Source: Cymbidium sinense
Lineage: Eukaryota > Streptophyta > Magnoliopsida > Asparagales > Orchidaceae
Length of the DNA stretch: 64,000 nucleotides
Assembly (NCBI GenBank): GCA_021442155.1
Contig: CM038215.1
Location: 6,844,976 to 6,908,975 of the forward strand
Reading direction: 5' to 3'
The translations under genes and the position numbers were made by a program. Below, piece after piece: positions 1 through 13,300 of this stretch (the first letter of the stretch is position 1; every line of letters starts with the position of its first letter). Under the pieces are notes generated by a model, which searched no databases, was not told the origin of the DNA, and was given only the letters and a program-made list of their open reading frames with translations.

Positions 1-1227
1 AGGGTTTAGGGTTTAGGGTTTAGGGTGTAGGGTTTAGGGCTTTAGGATTTAAGGTTTACGGTTTAGGGTTGTAGGTTTAGGATTTGGGGTTTAGGGTTTA
101 GGGTTTAGGGTTAGGGGTTTTTTTTTAAAATTATGTAAACTTGTAGGTTTAGAATTATTTAGTTTTTGTTATATTTATTTTACTTTATTTTTAATTTTAT
201 TTTTTATTTAGGTTTTATTTTGTTTTTATTTTATTTTAGGTTTTTTTAAGATTTAATTTTTTATTTTGTTTAGGTATTTTATTTTTTAGTTTAATTTAGA
301 TCTCTTTTATTTATTTTATTTTATTATGGTCTAGGTCATTTTATTTATTTTAATTGATGTATTATTTTGTTTAGGTTTTGGTTTTTAGCTTTTTATTATT
401 AAGGGTTTAGGGTTTAAGGTGAGTTTAAGGTTTAGAGTTTAGGGTTTAGGGTTTGGTATTTAGGGTTTAGGGTTTAGGGTTATGGTTTAGGGTTTAGGGT
501 TTAGGGTTTAGGTTTTTTTGGGTTTAGGGTTTAGGGTTTAGGGTTTAGGATTTAGGTTTATGGTTTTTCTAAATTAAGTAAACTAGTCGGTTTAGGTTTA
601 TTTAGGTAATGTAGTTTATTTTTTATTTATTTTAGTTTCTTTTATTATTTATTTTTATTTAGTTTTATTTTTATTTAATTTATTTTATTTATTTTAGCTT
701 AGGTTTTTATTTAGGTTTGTTTTTTAGTTCAATTTTATTTTTATTTTTATTTTCTTTTTTAGGTTAGGTTTAGGTTTATTTTTAGTTTATTTTAGCTTTA
801 GGTATAGGTTTTGTTCATTTTAGGTTCGGGTTTAGGATTTATTTATTTTAGTTTAGGTTTAGTTATATTCTATTCTTATCTAAGGTTTAGGTTTTTTTTA
901 TTACAAGGATGAGGTTCTATTTTTTATTTATTTTAGGTTTTTTTAGGTTTAGGTTTTTATTTAATTTTTAATTTATTTTATTTTTGCTTTATTTTATTTT
1001 TATTTTAGGTTTAATTTTTATTTTAGGTTTTTATTTATTTTATTTTATTAACTTTTTTTTTCTTTTTAGGTTTAAGCTTAAGTTTAGGTTTAGGTTTAGG
1101 CTTTAGTTTACGTTTTTATTTTATTTTATTTTTCTATTTTATTTTGGTTTAGGTTCTTTTATTTATTTTCTTTCTAGGTTTTATTTAGTTTAGGGTTTAG
1201 CTTTTAGCTTTTTAGGGTTTAGGGGAA
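1..1227 (+). repeat. Telomere-like / AT-rich satellite block 1
   Basis: Degenerate TTTAGGG tracts lie at 1-118 and 400-560. T/A-rich tracts made of TTTA, TTTTA and TTTAGG variants lie between and after them. Two anchors (T-run, then an AAATTAAGTAAACTGGTAGG-like 20-mer) start near 127 and 571 and mark the change from G-rich to AT-rich sequence. The top strand has almost no C. No gene is seen. The block ends at the poly(A) end of LINE copy A. Confidence 0.93.
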
Positions 1228-3865
1228 TTTTTTTTTTGGGAAACCCCATATAGGGGGAATTTTATTGCCACAAAAAGAGGGTTATAAGATCCTCAAGTGG
1301 GGATAAACTCCAAAACTACTGCTCAAAGAGCTACAATCAGCTTAGAGAGTAAATCCCCTATCTAAGTATAACCAAAAGAAAAATAAAAGAGAAAAGAAAA
1401 GCAAAAGATACAAAGTAATTAACATAGATAAGCCAATAGATAGATCATGGCCAAAGCTCTTCAGGATGACAGAATGCATTCTAGTAGAGAGCAAACCTGT
1501 AAGAGAAAAAGAGAAGTGCATTTGCAAAAATGAAGAAAGATAGAAATTAGAACAGTTAAAGTAGTACAGAGAAAGTGAAAAATGAGAGTAGCATAAACTG
1601 AGGAAAATGATAGAGAAGTGTGTGAAAGAAGGCTCAGCTCACACATTTAAGTGATGCAAATATGAGCATCCAAACTTTAGCGGAAGGGTTACATCACAAG
1701 AGTTACTACCGAACCAAGAAGGAGTGAAATCATCACAGCCATCTTAGCCTACAAACCTGTGAGAAGAAAGTAGACATTTTTTGAAAGTCTTATGGGCCTT
1801 AGTACCTGCAAACCTAAACAAAACCATATATAATATAGAAACAAGATAGCAAAGAGCAGAAAGATAAGGGGTCCCATGCAGGAAGAATATCATCAATATA
1901 GTCACCATAGCATGAGAATCTCTATACATATGAGAATGAGCCATCTTTTCTTGAATCCCTTTTAAAACCATAGCCAAGAGTATAATTAGGCCAACATAAA
2001 AACCAACCACAAGAGAACGATAGAAAAGCAACCTGTTGAAAACCTGCTAAGCAAATCAATGAGCCAAATATATGAGACATATATGAAACTTTTAGGCCAA
2101 GAGTACAACCCTGGAGTATAATCCAAAAAGAAACCCAATCATAATAAGTAATGCAGATGTTAACAACCCCTTATTAATAATCATTGTAGGAGTTAACAAA
2201 AAGCAAATGTAAAGCAAGGCAGTAGAACCCAAACCCAAATACATCAAGTGATGCAGAAGTCTAACAGGACCAAGGTGAGAATGCGATGCATTAGTTGAAC
2301 CACAAGAAATATGCATCTTATCGTAGCGACCAAATAAAGGAAAGACAATCCCAAAATGGCATGCTGCATAAAACTTGATAATCCGGATCGAAACAACTAA
2401 GACAAGAAGACAAAGAAAAGACAATGTCCATAGAACCACCCATTCGATAGACAAGCATAAGATAATAACCAAGTAGATTGAAGCATAATCACGGGATGCA
2501 CAAGTCTAACTAAACCAAGATGGAAAAACAATAGTAGTAGTAGTCCACAGATATCGTGATAAGCAGTCCCGGACATAAACAACAAAGACAATCGAAGCCA
2601 ACCCTATAGGCTTCACGACGTAGGACCCTAAAGTCCCATAGTCAACAGATAAAACAACAAAACAATTATTGCACCCACCATAAGATAATCCAATATAAAA
2701 TAGAGAAATAACATAGACACTTAGGGGGTTCAAAGGAGAGCCAACATTGGAATCCTGAAAAACCAAGACAATAGATAACCAAGACAACAAACAACCAAGA
2801 CAGCAAATAACAGTTAGCTGGCCCTAAAGCCACCCATTTAGAATAGACAGTGCATTAGTTAGTAACCAAGTAGGTAGTAGCATAATCACAGGCAACAAAT
2901 AAAATAGTAAAGCCATTATTGCACCCACCATAAGATAAACCAAAATAAAATAGTGATACAACATAGGCACAGAAGGGGCTCAAAGGAGAGCCAACATTGG
3001 AATCCTTCAAGATAAAGAAAAGTAGATCAGCAGTTAAGCCAACAACATTAGTAAAAGCAGACTGAAAAGATGACAAAAAGAAAGTCCAATCCTACAAGGA
3101 GAAAATAATAATTATAACATTGTCTCTCCATATAGGTTGGGGAGATGAGATTAGCAAGAACAATCAGAAAAACCAAGACAGCAAATAACCAAGACAACAA
3201 ATAGCCAAGACAACAAATAACAGCTAGCTGACCATAGAACCACCCATTCAGAATAGACAGTGCATAAGACAACACAGGGATCTGCACAAGTTTAATAGAA
3301 CCAGGATGAAATAAACTGCAGCAGATTAAGTAGTCCACAAATATCAGAAGATAAGCAGCAACCCAGTCACAAACAACAAAGATAATTAGAGAAATAACCC
3401 CAGAATCAGTCTGCTAGACTAAACACCCGATAATCCAACAACCAACAATTAAAATAGCAAAACAATTATTGCACCCACCATAAGATAAATCAGTAAGGAA
3501 TAGGGAGACAACATAGACTCAAAAGGGGTTCAAGAAAAAACCATCATTGAAATCCTTCAAGACAAAGAAAAGCAGATCAACAGGTAAGCCAACATCACTA
3601 GTAAAAATAGGCTGAAATGAAATCAAGAATAAAATCCCATCCTATGAGGAAACAGTAATAATAGCAAGGCTATTGCAGTTGCTCTCCATACAGGTAATGG
3701 GTGTGAGGTTAGATAGCATAGGAGGGGGCACAACCCTATTAAAGAGAGAAAAGATAGATAAATTTGAGCTGCCATGAAGTCGCAAAAATTATAGCAATTA
3801 CATAATTAGACAAAGAAAGTCATGAGGCCATGAACAAATTTCATTAAGGAGAAAAATAGAACCTA
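1228..3865 (-). mobile_element. LINE copy A, 5'-truncated, 3' tail only
   Basis: The block is A-rich on the top strand and flanked on both sides by TTTAGGG repeats. It starts with a run of 10 T (1228-1237), the reverse complement of a poly(A) tail, then GGGAAACCCC, as in LINE copies B (24758) and C (32657). Its whole length matches the 3' tail of copy C; its far end, near 3865, corresponds to about 35.5 kb in copy C. The endonuclease, RT and RNase H parts are absent, as expected of 5' truncation during target-primed reverse transcription. Three copies of GCACCCACCATAAGATAA (near 2671, 2921 and 3471) show internal repetition of the tail. Flanking 14-bp TTTAGGG-type strings (from 1211 and 3866) could be a target-site duplication, but are uninformative because they equal the surrounding repeat. 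Confidence 0.85.
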
Positions 3866-6508
3866 TTTAGGGTTTAGGGTTTAGGGTTTTCAGTTTTAGG
3901 GTTTAGGGTTGAGTTTTTAGGGTTAGGGTTTGGGGTTTAGGGTTTCAGGTTTTAGGGTTTAAGTTTTAGGGTTTACGAGTTAGGGTTTAGGGTTAGGGTT
4001 TTTTTATTAATTTTTATAATTCATTTAGGGTTTAGTGTTTAAGGTTCATTTAGGGTTTATGATTTTAGGTTTAGGGTTAGGGTTTAGGGTTTAGGGTTTA
4101 GGGTTTGGGATTTAGGGTTTTTTTTTAAATTAAGAAAACCAATTGGTTTTGGTTTATTTAGCTTTTGTTTATCTATTTTCATTTATTTTATTTTTTATTT
4201 TATTAGGTTAATTTTTTATTTTATTTAGTTTAGTTTATTTATTTTATGTTTATTTATTTTAATTTACAATTTTTATTTCAGCTTATTTTTTAGTTTTAGG
4301 TTTAAGTTTATGTTTATATTATAGTTTAGTTTTCTTAGGTTCAAGTTTTATTTTTTATTTTTTTCATTTAGGTTTAGGTTTTTATTTTATTTTCTTTAGG
4401 TTTAGGTTTTAGGTTTTCATTAGAGGTTTATTTTTAGGTTTTATTTTTTAGTTTAGTTTTAGGTTTATTTTAAGTTTATTTTATTTTATTTAGTTTTGGG
4501 TTTAGGTTTAGTTTAATTTATGTTTAGGTTTATGTCTTATTTATTTTAGTTTAGTTTATTTTAGTTTAGGTTTAGGTTTATTTAATTTTGTTTATTATAT
4601 GTTTATATTTTCTTATTTTAGTCTATGGTTTAGGTGTTATTTTTTGTTTATTATTTGGTTTATTTTTAGGGTTTAGGTTTTTATTTATTTTTTATTTTAT
4701 TTTATTTTTATCTTACGTTTAATTTTTATTTTATTTAGGTTTTTTATTTTTAGGTTTATTTTATTTTTTAAGTTTAGTTAAGGTTTTTATTGATGTATTT
4801 TTAATTTAGTTTTTTATTTTATTTTTAGGTTTAGGTTGACATTGAAGTTTAGGTTTTAGTTTAGGTTTTTATTTATTATATTTTTTTAAAATTTTATTTA
4901 GGTTTAGGCATTTTTATTTATTTATTTTTTTGTTTTATTTAGGGTTTATGGTTTAGGATTTAGGGTTTAGGGGTTAGGGTTGTAGTTTTAAGGGTTTAGA
5001 GTTTAGTGTTTAGGGTTTAGGGATTAGGGTTTAGAATTATAGGGTTTAGGGTTGTAAGTTAAGAATTTAGGGTTTAGGGTTTGTTTAGGTTTGTGGGTTT
5101 AGGATTTTACAATTTATAGTATAAGTTTAGGGTTTAGTGTTGTAGGTTTATAGGATTAGGCTTATGGTTTAGTGTTAGTTTTATAGTTTAGGGTTTAAGG
5201 AGGTAGGTTTAGGTTAGTTTTAGGGTTTAGGGTTTAGAGGTAGGGTTTTTTTTATTATTTTAATTTTCTAATTTTGAAAATTAAGGAAATTAGTAGTTTA
5301 GGTTTATTTAGTTTATTTTATTTATTTCAATTTATTTTATTTTATTTTTTGATTTTGGTTTATTTTATTTATATTTAGTTTAGTTTATTTAATTTATTTA
5401 TTTATTTTAGGTTTTATTTAATTTTATTTTTGAGGTTTATGCTTAGGTTTATGTTTATTTTTTACTTTAGTTTTATTTTTATTTTATTTTTTAGGTTTAG
5501 GTTTTATTTTTTTATTTTTATGTTTAAGTTTAGGTTTTTATTTTATTATATTTGGATTAGGTTTTATATTTTTATTTTAGATTTATTTTTACGTTTTATT
5601 TTTTAGTTTACATTTAGGTTTATTTTAGGTTTATTTATTTTATTTAGTATAGGTTTAGGTTTAGGATTAGTTTAGTTTAGGTTTAGGTTTTATTTATTTT
5701 AGTTTAGTTTATTTTCTTTTATTTTGGCTTTCTTCATTTTAATTTTATGTTTAGTTTTTATTTTATTTAGGTTTTTTATTTTTTATTTTAGTTTAGGTTT
5801 TTTTATATTTTATTTTTAGTTTGTTTTTATTATTTTAATTTATTTTTATTTTTTTGGTTTAGGTTTAGGTTTAGGTTGTAGTTTATGTTTTTATTTTACT
5901 TTTTTTTATTTTATTTAGGTTTAGGTTTTCTTTTTATTTTAGTTTTAATTTTATTTCGTTTACATTTAGGTTTATTTTTAGTTTATTTTATTTTAACTCA
6001 TCTCGGTTTAGGTTTAGTTTATTTTTGGTTTTTGTTTTGGTTTTATTTATTTTAGTGTAGTTTATTTCAGCTTAGGTTTAAGTTTATTTTATTTTTATTT
6101 TATGTTTAGGGTTTTTTTAGTATAGGATTTAAGGTTTATTTTTTATTTATTTTTAGGGTTTATTTTTATGTTTATTTTTTTTGTTGAGGTTTTTGTTTAA
6201 TTTTTATTTTATTTTATTTTAGTTTTATATTACGTTTATTTAATTTTTATTTTACATTTAGTTTTTATTTTATCTAGGTTTTTTATTCTTAGGTTTATTT
6301 TATCTAAGTTTTTTATTCTTATGGTTTAGGGTTTAGAGTCTAGGGTTTAGGGTTATATGTTTAAGGTTTAGGGTTTAGGTTTTAGGGTTTAGGGTATAGG
6401 GTTTAGGGTTTAGGGTTTTATGGTTTACGATTTAGGGTTTAGGGTTTTTAGGTTTTAGGGTTTATGGTTTAGGGTTTAGGTTTTAGGTTTAGGGTTTATG
6501 ATTTTTAC
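3866..6508 (+). repeat. Telomere-like / AT-rich satellite block 2
   Basis: TTTAGGG-variant tracts (3866-4115, 4940-5245, 6318-6500) alternate with TTTATTTTA-type tracts. Anchors lie near 4127 (AAATTAAGAAAACCAATTGG) and, more degenerate, near 5277. No gene is visible. The block runs directly into the T-run of GR-RBP fragment 1. Confidence 0.92.
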
Positions 6509-6972
6509 TTTTTTAATAGAGAAGAAATTCATATTCAACATTTCTTCTTTTTGATTCAATCAACGAAGTAACACACCAAGTTTTTTAAGACACGAACGAT
6601 GACATAAAACAAAAATGAGCATCCATAGAGCAAACCAAAAACCCTAGATAAGTAGAATTATCTCTGTTGTAAAGACATAGTTCAATAAACAGTAGATCGG
6701 ATCGTGCTCATCGTTTCTCAGTTCCCATTAACCACTCCGATCTCAGTAGTGGGATCCACCATCATATCCGGACCTCTCCCACCACCACAGTAACCTCCGC
6801 CCCTCCTTCCATGACCACCACTACCCCCAACCACCACCTCCACATCCACTAGCTTCTCCAGATCCACCACCACCACTACGATAATCGCCGCCTTCGCCTT
6901 TGCCTCCACTGCCAGATTTAGACTGAGCTTGGTTGACGGTGATGTTCCTACCGTCAAGGTTCTACCCATTCT
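6509..6972 (-). pseudogene. Glycine-rich RNA-binding protein gene 3' fragment, copy 1
   Basis: Read on the minus strand from 6970, the fragment opens with the end of an RRM (LDGRNITVNQAQS) and passes into a glycine-rich tail with GGGGSG-type runs. This is the usual layout of plant GR-RBPs (GRP7/GRP8-like, about 130-175 residues; RRM then Gly-rich domain). Only the RRM end, the Gly-rich domain and about 200 bp of 3' UTR are present. The third codon is a stop (CAG to TAG), and a frameshift or stop breaks the Gly-rich part near 6830. The other minus-strand frame (6718-6969) is open but is not the family frame. A run of 6 T at 6509-6514 is where the mRNA poly(A) would be. TTTAGGG repeats abut the other end. 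Confidence 0.85.
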
Positions 6973-9848
6973 TAGGGTTTAGGTTTAGGTTTAGGTTTAT
7001 TAGGTTTAAGGGTTTATGTTTATTTTAGTGTTTAGGGTTTAGGGTTTTAAGGTTGAGGGCTTAGGGTTAGGGTTTAGGGTTTAAGGTTTTTTAGGGTTGA
7101 GGGTTTAGGGTTTAGGGTTTCAGGTTGTATGTTTAGGGTTTAGTGTTTAGGGTTTAAGGTTTAGGTTTAGGATTTATGGTTTAAGGTTTTTTTTTAAATT
7201 AAGTAAACTGGTTGGTTTAGGTTTATTTAGTATATTTTGTTTATTTTATATGTGTTATTTATATTTAGGATTATTTTTTTATTTTTAGTTTAGATTTTAT
7301 TTTTAGTTTATTTTTAAGTTTTAAGTTTAGTTTTATATTTATTTTTTAGTTTATTTTTGATTTTATTAGTTTATTTTTTTTATATTTAGTTTTAGGTTTA
7401 AGTTTTAGCTTAAGTTTTTATTTTATTTTGTTTTTTTATATTATTTAAGTTTAGTTTTTTTTAAATATTTTATTTTTAGGTTTAGTGTTTAGGGTTTAGG
7501 GTTTAGGTTAGGGATCAGAGTTTAGGGTTTAGGGTTTAGGGTTTAGTGTTTAGGATCTATGGTTTAGGGTTTGTTAGGTTTTTAGGGCTTAGGGTTTAGG
7601 GTTTAAAGTTTAGGGTTTTTTTTTAAAAAAAAAATTAAGAAAACCTGTAGGTTTAGGTTTATTTAGATTATTTTTTATTTATTTTAGCCTAATTTATTTT
7701 TAATTTTAAATTTTTGTTTAGTTTAGTTTATTTATTTTAGTTTAGGTTTTTTATTTTAGTTTATTTTTTAGGTTCATGTTTAGGTTTAGGTTTATTTTTT
7801 AGTTGAGTTTTATTTTTATTTTTAAGTTTAGGTTTAGGTTTTAGGTTTTTATTTTAGGTTTTTTTTAGCTTTTATTTTTTTTGTTTAGATTTAGGTTTAT
7901 TTTTATTATATTTTATTTTATTTAGTTTAGGTTTAGATTTTTTTTAGTTTATTTTTAATTAGGTTTATTTTATTTTATTTATTTTATTTTTATTTTAGGT
8001 TTAGGGTTTTTTTAGTTTATGGTTTATGTTTTATTTTTTTATTGATTTTTAAGTTTTATCTTTTAGGTTTAGGATTTTATTTAGTTTTTATTTTATTTTA
8101 TTTAAGGTTTATTTTACTTGTATTTTTCATATAGTTATTATTTTATTTATGTTTTTTATTCTTAGGATTATTTGAGGTTTTATTTATTTTAGATCATATA
8201 TTATAGTTTAGGTTTAGGTTTATTTTATTTTGTTTATTTTAGGTTCAGGTTTCTTTTAGTTTAGGGATTAGGTTTTAATTTTTAATTATTTTAGGTTTTA
8301 TTTTTAGTTTTATTTTTTAGCTTTAGGTTTTTATTTAGTTTTTTAATTTTATTTTTTTTATTTTATTTTCATTTACGTTTAGGTTTTATTTTATTTAGGT
8401 TTCTTATTTATAAGTTCATTTTTATTTTTTGTTTAGTTTAGGTTTTTATTTATTTTATTTTAGTTTAGTTTTGATTTTTTATTTTTCTTTTAGTTTTAAG
8501 TTTAGGTTTATGTTTAGGGTTTAGTTTAGGTTTTTATTTTCTTTTATTTAGGTTTATGTTCTTTCATTTATTTTATTTTTATTTTTTATTTAGTTTAGGT
8601 TTAGGTTTGTAAGTTTTTAAGATTTAAGGTTTAGGGATTAGGGTTTAGGGTTTAGGGTTTTGGTTTAGGTTGGGTTTAGGGTCAGTTTGTATTTTGGTTT
8701 AGTTTAGTCATGGTTTATTTTGTGGTTTTAGTAGGGGTTTTTAGGGTTTAGGGTATAGGGCTTTAGGGTTTAGGGTTTATGGTTTAGGGTTGTAGGTTTA
8801 GTGTTTATGGTTTAGGGTTTAAGGTTAGTTTTAGGGTTTGGGGTTTGGGGTTTTTTTTTAAACTAAGTAAACTAGTAGGTTTATATTTCTTTAGTTTATT
8901 TTATTGATTTATTTTATATTATTTTATTTTTATATTTATTTAGGTTTATTTTCATTTTATTTGCTTTAGTTTATTTATTTTTGATTTAAATATTTTATTT
9001 TAGGTTTTTTATTTTAGTTTATTTTTTAAGTATTATTTTATTTTTTTTTAGTTTTTTATTTTATTTTTTATTTTTATTCTTAGGTTTTTTTAGGTTTTAT
9101 TTTATTTTTTTTAGGTTTTAGGTTTTTATTTTAGGTTTATTTTATTTTTATTTTAGGTTTAGTTTTTTTTTTTAGTTTATGGTTTAAGATTTATTTTTAT
9201 ATTTATTTTAGGTATTATTTTAAGTTTATTTTTTAGGTTTAGGTTTTCATTTCATTTTTATTTTATTTTAATTTAGGGTTATTTTAATTATATTTTAGGC
9301 TTAGTTTCTATTTTATTTGTGTTTTTGATTCTTTAGTTTAGTTTAGGTTTTTATTTATTTTAACTTAATTTAGTTTTTATTTTTATTTTATTTTCATTTT
9401 AAGTTTAGGTTTAGGTTTAGGTTTTAGTTTATGTTTTATTTTATTATCTTTTTTATTTTATTTTGGTTTTGGTTTTTTGATTTATTTTATTTTTTGGTTT
9501 TATTTAGTTTAGGTTCAAGTTTTTAGCTTTTTATAGTTTAAGGTTTAGGGTTTAGGGTTTAGGATTAGTATAGGGTTTAAGGTTTGGGGTTTTAGGTTTA
9601 GGTTTAGTTAGGATTAGATAAGGTTTTTTGGGGTTTTAGGGTTTCTGTTTTCTTATTTTTTTTATTATTTAAGTTTATGATTTAGGATTTAGGATTTAGG
9701 GTTTAGGGTTTAAGATTTAGGGTTTAATGTTTAGGGTTTAGGATTTTAGGTTTTGTGATTTAGGGTTTGGGGTTTAGGGGTTTTAGGGTTTAGCATTTTT
9801 GTTTTAGGTTTAGGGTTCAGGTTTTAGTTTAGGGTTTTAAGTTTTTGG
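6973..9848 (+). repeat. Telomere-like / AT-rich satellite block 3
   Basis: TTTAGGG-like tracts occur around 6974-7190, 7480-7620, 8610-8850 and 9535-9840, with T/A-rich tracts between them. Anchors lie near 7196 (AAATTAAGTAAACTGGTTGG), 7632 and 8860. The 436-bp and 1228-bp anchor spacings show that unit length varies. No gene is seen. Confidence 0.92.
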
Positions 9849-10336
9849 TTTTTTAACAAAGAACAAATTTAGATTCGACATTTCTTCTTTTTGATTTGAT
9901 CAACCAAGTAATACACCAAGTTTTCTAAGACACAAGGGATGACATAGATAAAAAAGGAGCACTGATAGCGAAAATAAAATACCCTAGATTACTAGAATTA
10001 TTTCTAGTGTAAGGACATAGTTCCATAAGAAGCAGATCAAATTGACCATTCTTCAGTTTCTCTAGTTCCCATCAGAATAACCCCAACCTCTTGTGTAGCA
10101 AAATCCACCATCATATCCCCAATCTCTCCCTCCGCCACCACCATGACTGTAACCTTCATCATTCCTCTCACTTCCATAACCACCACCGCTCCGACCAACA
10201 CCTTCATATCCACCAAAACCTCCAGATCCCCCACCACCACTGTGATAATGGCCGCATCCACCTTCGCCTCCACATATAGATCTAGATTGATTCTAGTTGA
10301 CGATGATATTCCTGCCGTCAAGGTTCTGCCCATTCT
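9849..10336 (-). pseudogene. Glycine-rich RNA-binding protein gene 3' fragment, copy 2 (best-preserved frame)
   Basis: The frame starting at 10334 on the minus strand runs 94 codons to a TGA at 10053-10055 with no net frameshift. It reads NGQNLDGRNIIVN, then a stop, then NQSRS and a Gly-rich domain with Tyr and Arg interspersed (HSGGGGSGG, SHGGGGGRDWGYDGG). A second stop (TGG to TAG, 10062-10064) lies where copy 6 has Trp, so the ancestral C-terminus was probably GNWRN. Known family role: RNA binding and chaperoning, often cold- or clock-regulated. This piece lacks RNP1 and RNP2 and its own start, so no function is expected. The 3' UTR continues to a run of 6 T at 9849-9854. It shares the stop after VN with copy 3. 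Confidence 0.87.
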
Positions 10337-13300
10337 TAGGGTTTAGGTTTAGGTATAGGTTTATTAGGTTTTATGGTTTAGGTTTACTTTTTTACTTTAG
10401 ATATAGGTTTAGGGTTTGGGGTTTAGGGTTTAGGGTTTAGGGTTAGGGTTTAGGGTTTAGGGTTTAGAGTTTAGGGTTTATGGTTTTGGGTTTTATGGTT
10501 TACACTTTTAGGGTTTAGGGTTTAGTGATAGGACTTAGGGTTTCTAAGTTCAGGGTTTGGGGTTGTTGGTTTAGTGTTTAGGGTTTTGGGTTTTTGGTTT
10601 TTGGTTTTAGGGTTTCGAATTTTGGGTTTATGGTTTTTTTAAAAAATTAAGTCAACTAGTAGGTTTAGGTTTATTAAGTTTAATTGGTTTATTTCTTATT
10701 TATTTTAGTTTATTTTATTTTTGATTTTTATTTAGGTTTATTTTTAATTTTTATTTAATTTAGTTTATTTATTTTAGGATTATTTAGTTTAGTATAGGTT
10801 TTTTATTTTGGTTTATTTTTTAGGTTAAGGTTTAGATTTATGTTTAATTTTTAGTTTAGTTTTATTTTTAATTTATTTTTTAGGTTTAGGTTTTATTTTA
10901 TTATTTTTAGGTTTAGGTTTAGGTTTTTATTTTATTTCTCTAGGTTCAGCTTTTAGGTTTTTATTTTAGGATTTATTTTTTATGTTAGGTTTATGTTATA
11001 TTTAATTTAGTTTAGGTTTAGGTTTATTTTATTTTTATTTTAGGTTAAGGTATTTTTTTGGTTTAGGGTTTATGTTTTAATTTTTATTTATTTTTAGGTT
11101 TTTTTAGGATTAGGTTTTTATTTAGTTTTTATTTTATTTTATTTTAGGCTTATTTTATTTTTATTTTAGGTTTAGTTTTTATTGTATTTAAGTTTTTTAT
11201 TTTTTAGTTTAGTTTATGGTTTTATTTATTTTATTTTATTTTAGTTTTTTTTATTTTATTTTCTTTTCAGGTTTAGGTTTATGTTTAGGATTTTGCTTAT
11301 GTTTTAATTTTCTTTTATTTTGGTTTAGGTATTTTTATATATTTTATTTTTTAGTTTTATTTAGATTAGGTTTAGGTTTTTAGCTTCTTAGGGTTTAGGG
11401 TTTAGGGTTTAGGGTTTATGATGTTAGGTTTTAGGGTTTAGGGTTTAGGGTTTAGGGTTAGGATTTTTTTTATTATTTTTATTATTTTTATTTTTTATAT
11501 TTAGGGTTTAGGGTTTAGGGTTAGTTTAGGGTTTAGGGTTGTAAGTTTTGGGATAGTTTTAAGGTTTAGGGTTTAGGGTTTAGGGTTTTGGGATATAGGG
11601 TTTAAGGTTTTTAGCTTAGGGTTTAGGTTTTATTTAAAAAATTAAGAAAATCGATAGGTTTATGTTTATTTAGTTTATTTTTTATTTATTTTAGTTTATT
11701 TCTTTATTTAGCTTTATTTTCTTATTTAGTTTATTATATTTATTTTAGGTTTATTTATTCTAGTTTACATTTTTTTATTTCAATTTATTTTTAGGTTTAA
11801 GTTTATGTTTCTTTTTTTATTTTTTTTATTTTTATTTTTTAGTTTTATGTTTCAATTTTCATTTTACTTTTTTAGGTTTATGTTTTAGGTTATTTTTAGG
11901 TTTTATTTTTTTAGTTTAGGTTTAGGTTTACTTTTAGTTATATCTTACATTTAGTTTTTTTTTTTATTTTTGGATTATTTTATTTGTATCTTTCGTTTAG
12001 TTTTAGGGTTTATTTTTTAGTTTATTTTAGTTTAGGTTTTTATTTATTTTATTTTAATTTAGTTTTAGTTTTTATTTTATTTTATATTTAGGTTTAGGTT
12101 TAGGTTTAGGTCTAGGTTTAGGTTTTAGTTTAGGATTTTATTTTATTTTATTTTATTTAGGTTTAATTTTATTTATTTATTTTATATTTAGGTTTTATTT
12201 AGTTTAGGGGTTTTAGGTTTTTTGGTTTATTTTAGGGTTTATGGATCAAGGTTTAGGGTTTAGGGCTCAGGTTTTAGGTTTGTTTTGGGTAGGGTTTAGG
12301 GTTTAGGGTTTAAAATTTAGGGTTTCAGGTTTAGGGTTTTAGGGTTGAAGCTTAAGGGTTTAGGGTTTATATTATGGTTTAGGGTTTAAGGCTAGGTTTT
12401 TTTATTTTATATTTATTTATTTTATTTAGGGTTTAGGTTAGTTAAGTGTTTAGGGTTTAGGGTTTAGTGTTTAGTGTTGTAGGTTTAGGGCTGTAGGTTT
12501 AGGATTTAGGGTTTAGTGTTTTGGGTTGCATGTTTCAGGTTAATTTTAGGGTTAGGGTTTTTTTAATTAAATAAACTGGTAGGTTCAGGTTTATTTAGTT
12601 TACTTTTTATTTATTTTAGTTAATTTTATTTTTTATTTTGAATTTGGCTTATTTTTATTTTTATTTAGTTAAGTTTATTTAATTTAGGTTTATTTATTTT
12701 TAGTTTTTTTTTATTTTAGTTTATTTTTATGTTTAGGTTTAGGTTTATTTTTATTTTTTACTTTAGTTTTATTTTTACTTTATTTTTTAGGTTTAGGTTT
12801 TATTTTTTATTTTTTATTTTTAGGTTTAGGTTTTTTATATTTTTTATTTTTTTAGGTTTATGTTTTATGTTTTTATTTTAGGTTTAACTTTAGGTTTAGT
12901 TTTTTAGTTTAGGTTTAGGTTTATTTTAATTTATTTTATTTTATATATTTTAGGTTTAATTTATTTTAGGTTTAGGTTTAGGTTTTATTTATTTTAATTT
13001 AGTTTATTTTAGTTTAGGTATAGGTATATTTTCTTTTTATTTTATGTTTAGGTTTTATTTTTTTAGTTTAGGGTTTAGGTTTTATTTTTTAGGTTTAGGT
13101 GTTTATTTAGTTATTATTTTATTTTTTTACTTTATTTCATTTTAATATTAGGATTTGTTTTCATTTTATTTAGGTATTTTATTTTTTTTAGCTTAGTTTA
13201 TGTTTTTATTTATTTTATTTTAGTTTAGTTTTTATTTTTTATTTTATTTTTTTTGGGTTTAGGTTTAGGTTTAGGTTATAGTTCATGTTTTTATTTTATT

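Noticed and set aside
1..1227. Functional chromosome-end telomere at the left edge
   Set aside because: The repeats are highly degenerate and are in the orientation of a right-hand, not left-hand, chromosome end. TTTAGGG-like sequence simply continues inwards.
1342..3338. Series of 60-130-codon hydrophobic minus-strand frames as membrane-protein genes
   Set aside because: They lie in the U-rich LINE 3' tail and overlap in different frames. Resemblance between copies is explained by DNA similarity. They are kept only as a finding to test.
1211..3879. 14-bp target-site duplication of LINE copy A
   Set aside because: The matching string is two plain TTTAGGG units, present everywhere in the flanks, and GGAA separates the left copy from the T-run. 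It cannot be distinguished from background.
6718..6969. Val-rich minus-strand frames beginning MGRTLT in several GR-RBP fragments (also 10037-10333, 14518-14757, 17663-17887, 49107-49430)
   Set aside because: These are the wrong frame of the GR-RBP sequence, GTG/GTT codons from shifted GGT/GGA. The family frame is NGQNLDGRN and is broken in every copy.
10091..10346. Plus-strand open frames (His- or Thr/Ser-rich) across GR-RBP copy 2
   Set aside because: They are antisense shadows of the Gly-rich minus-strand frame: CC-rich codons opposite GGN runs give His, Pro and Thr. They have no independent support.
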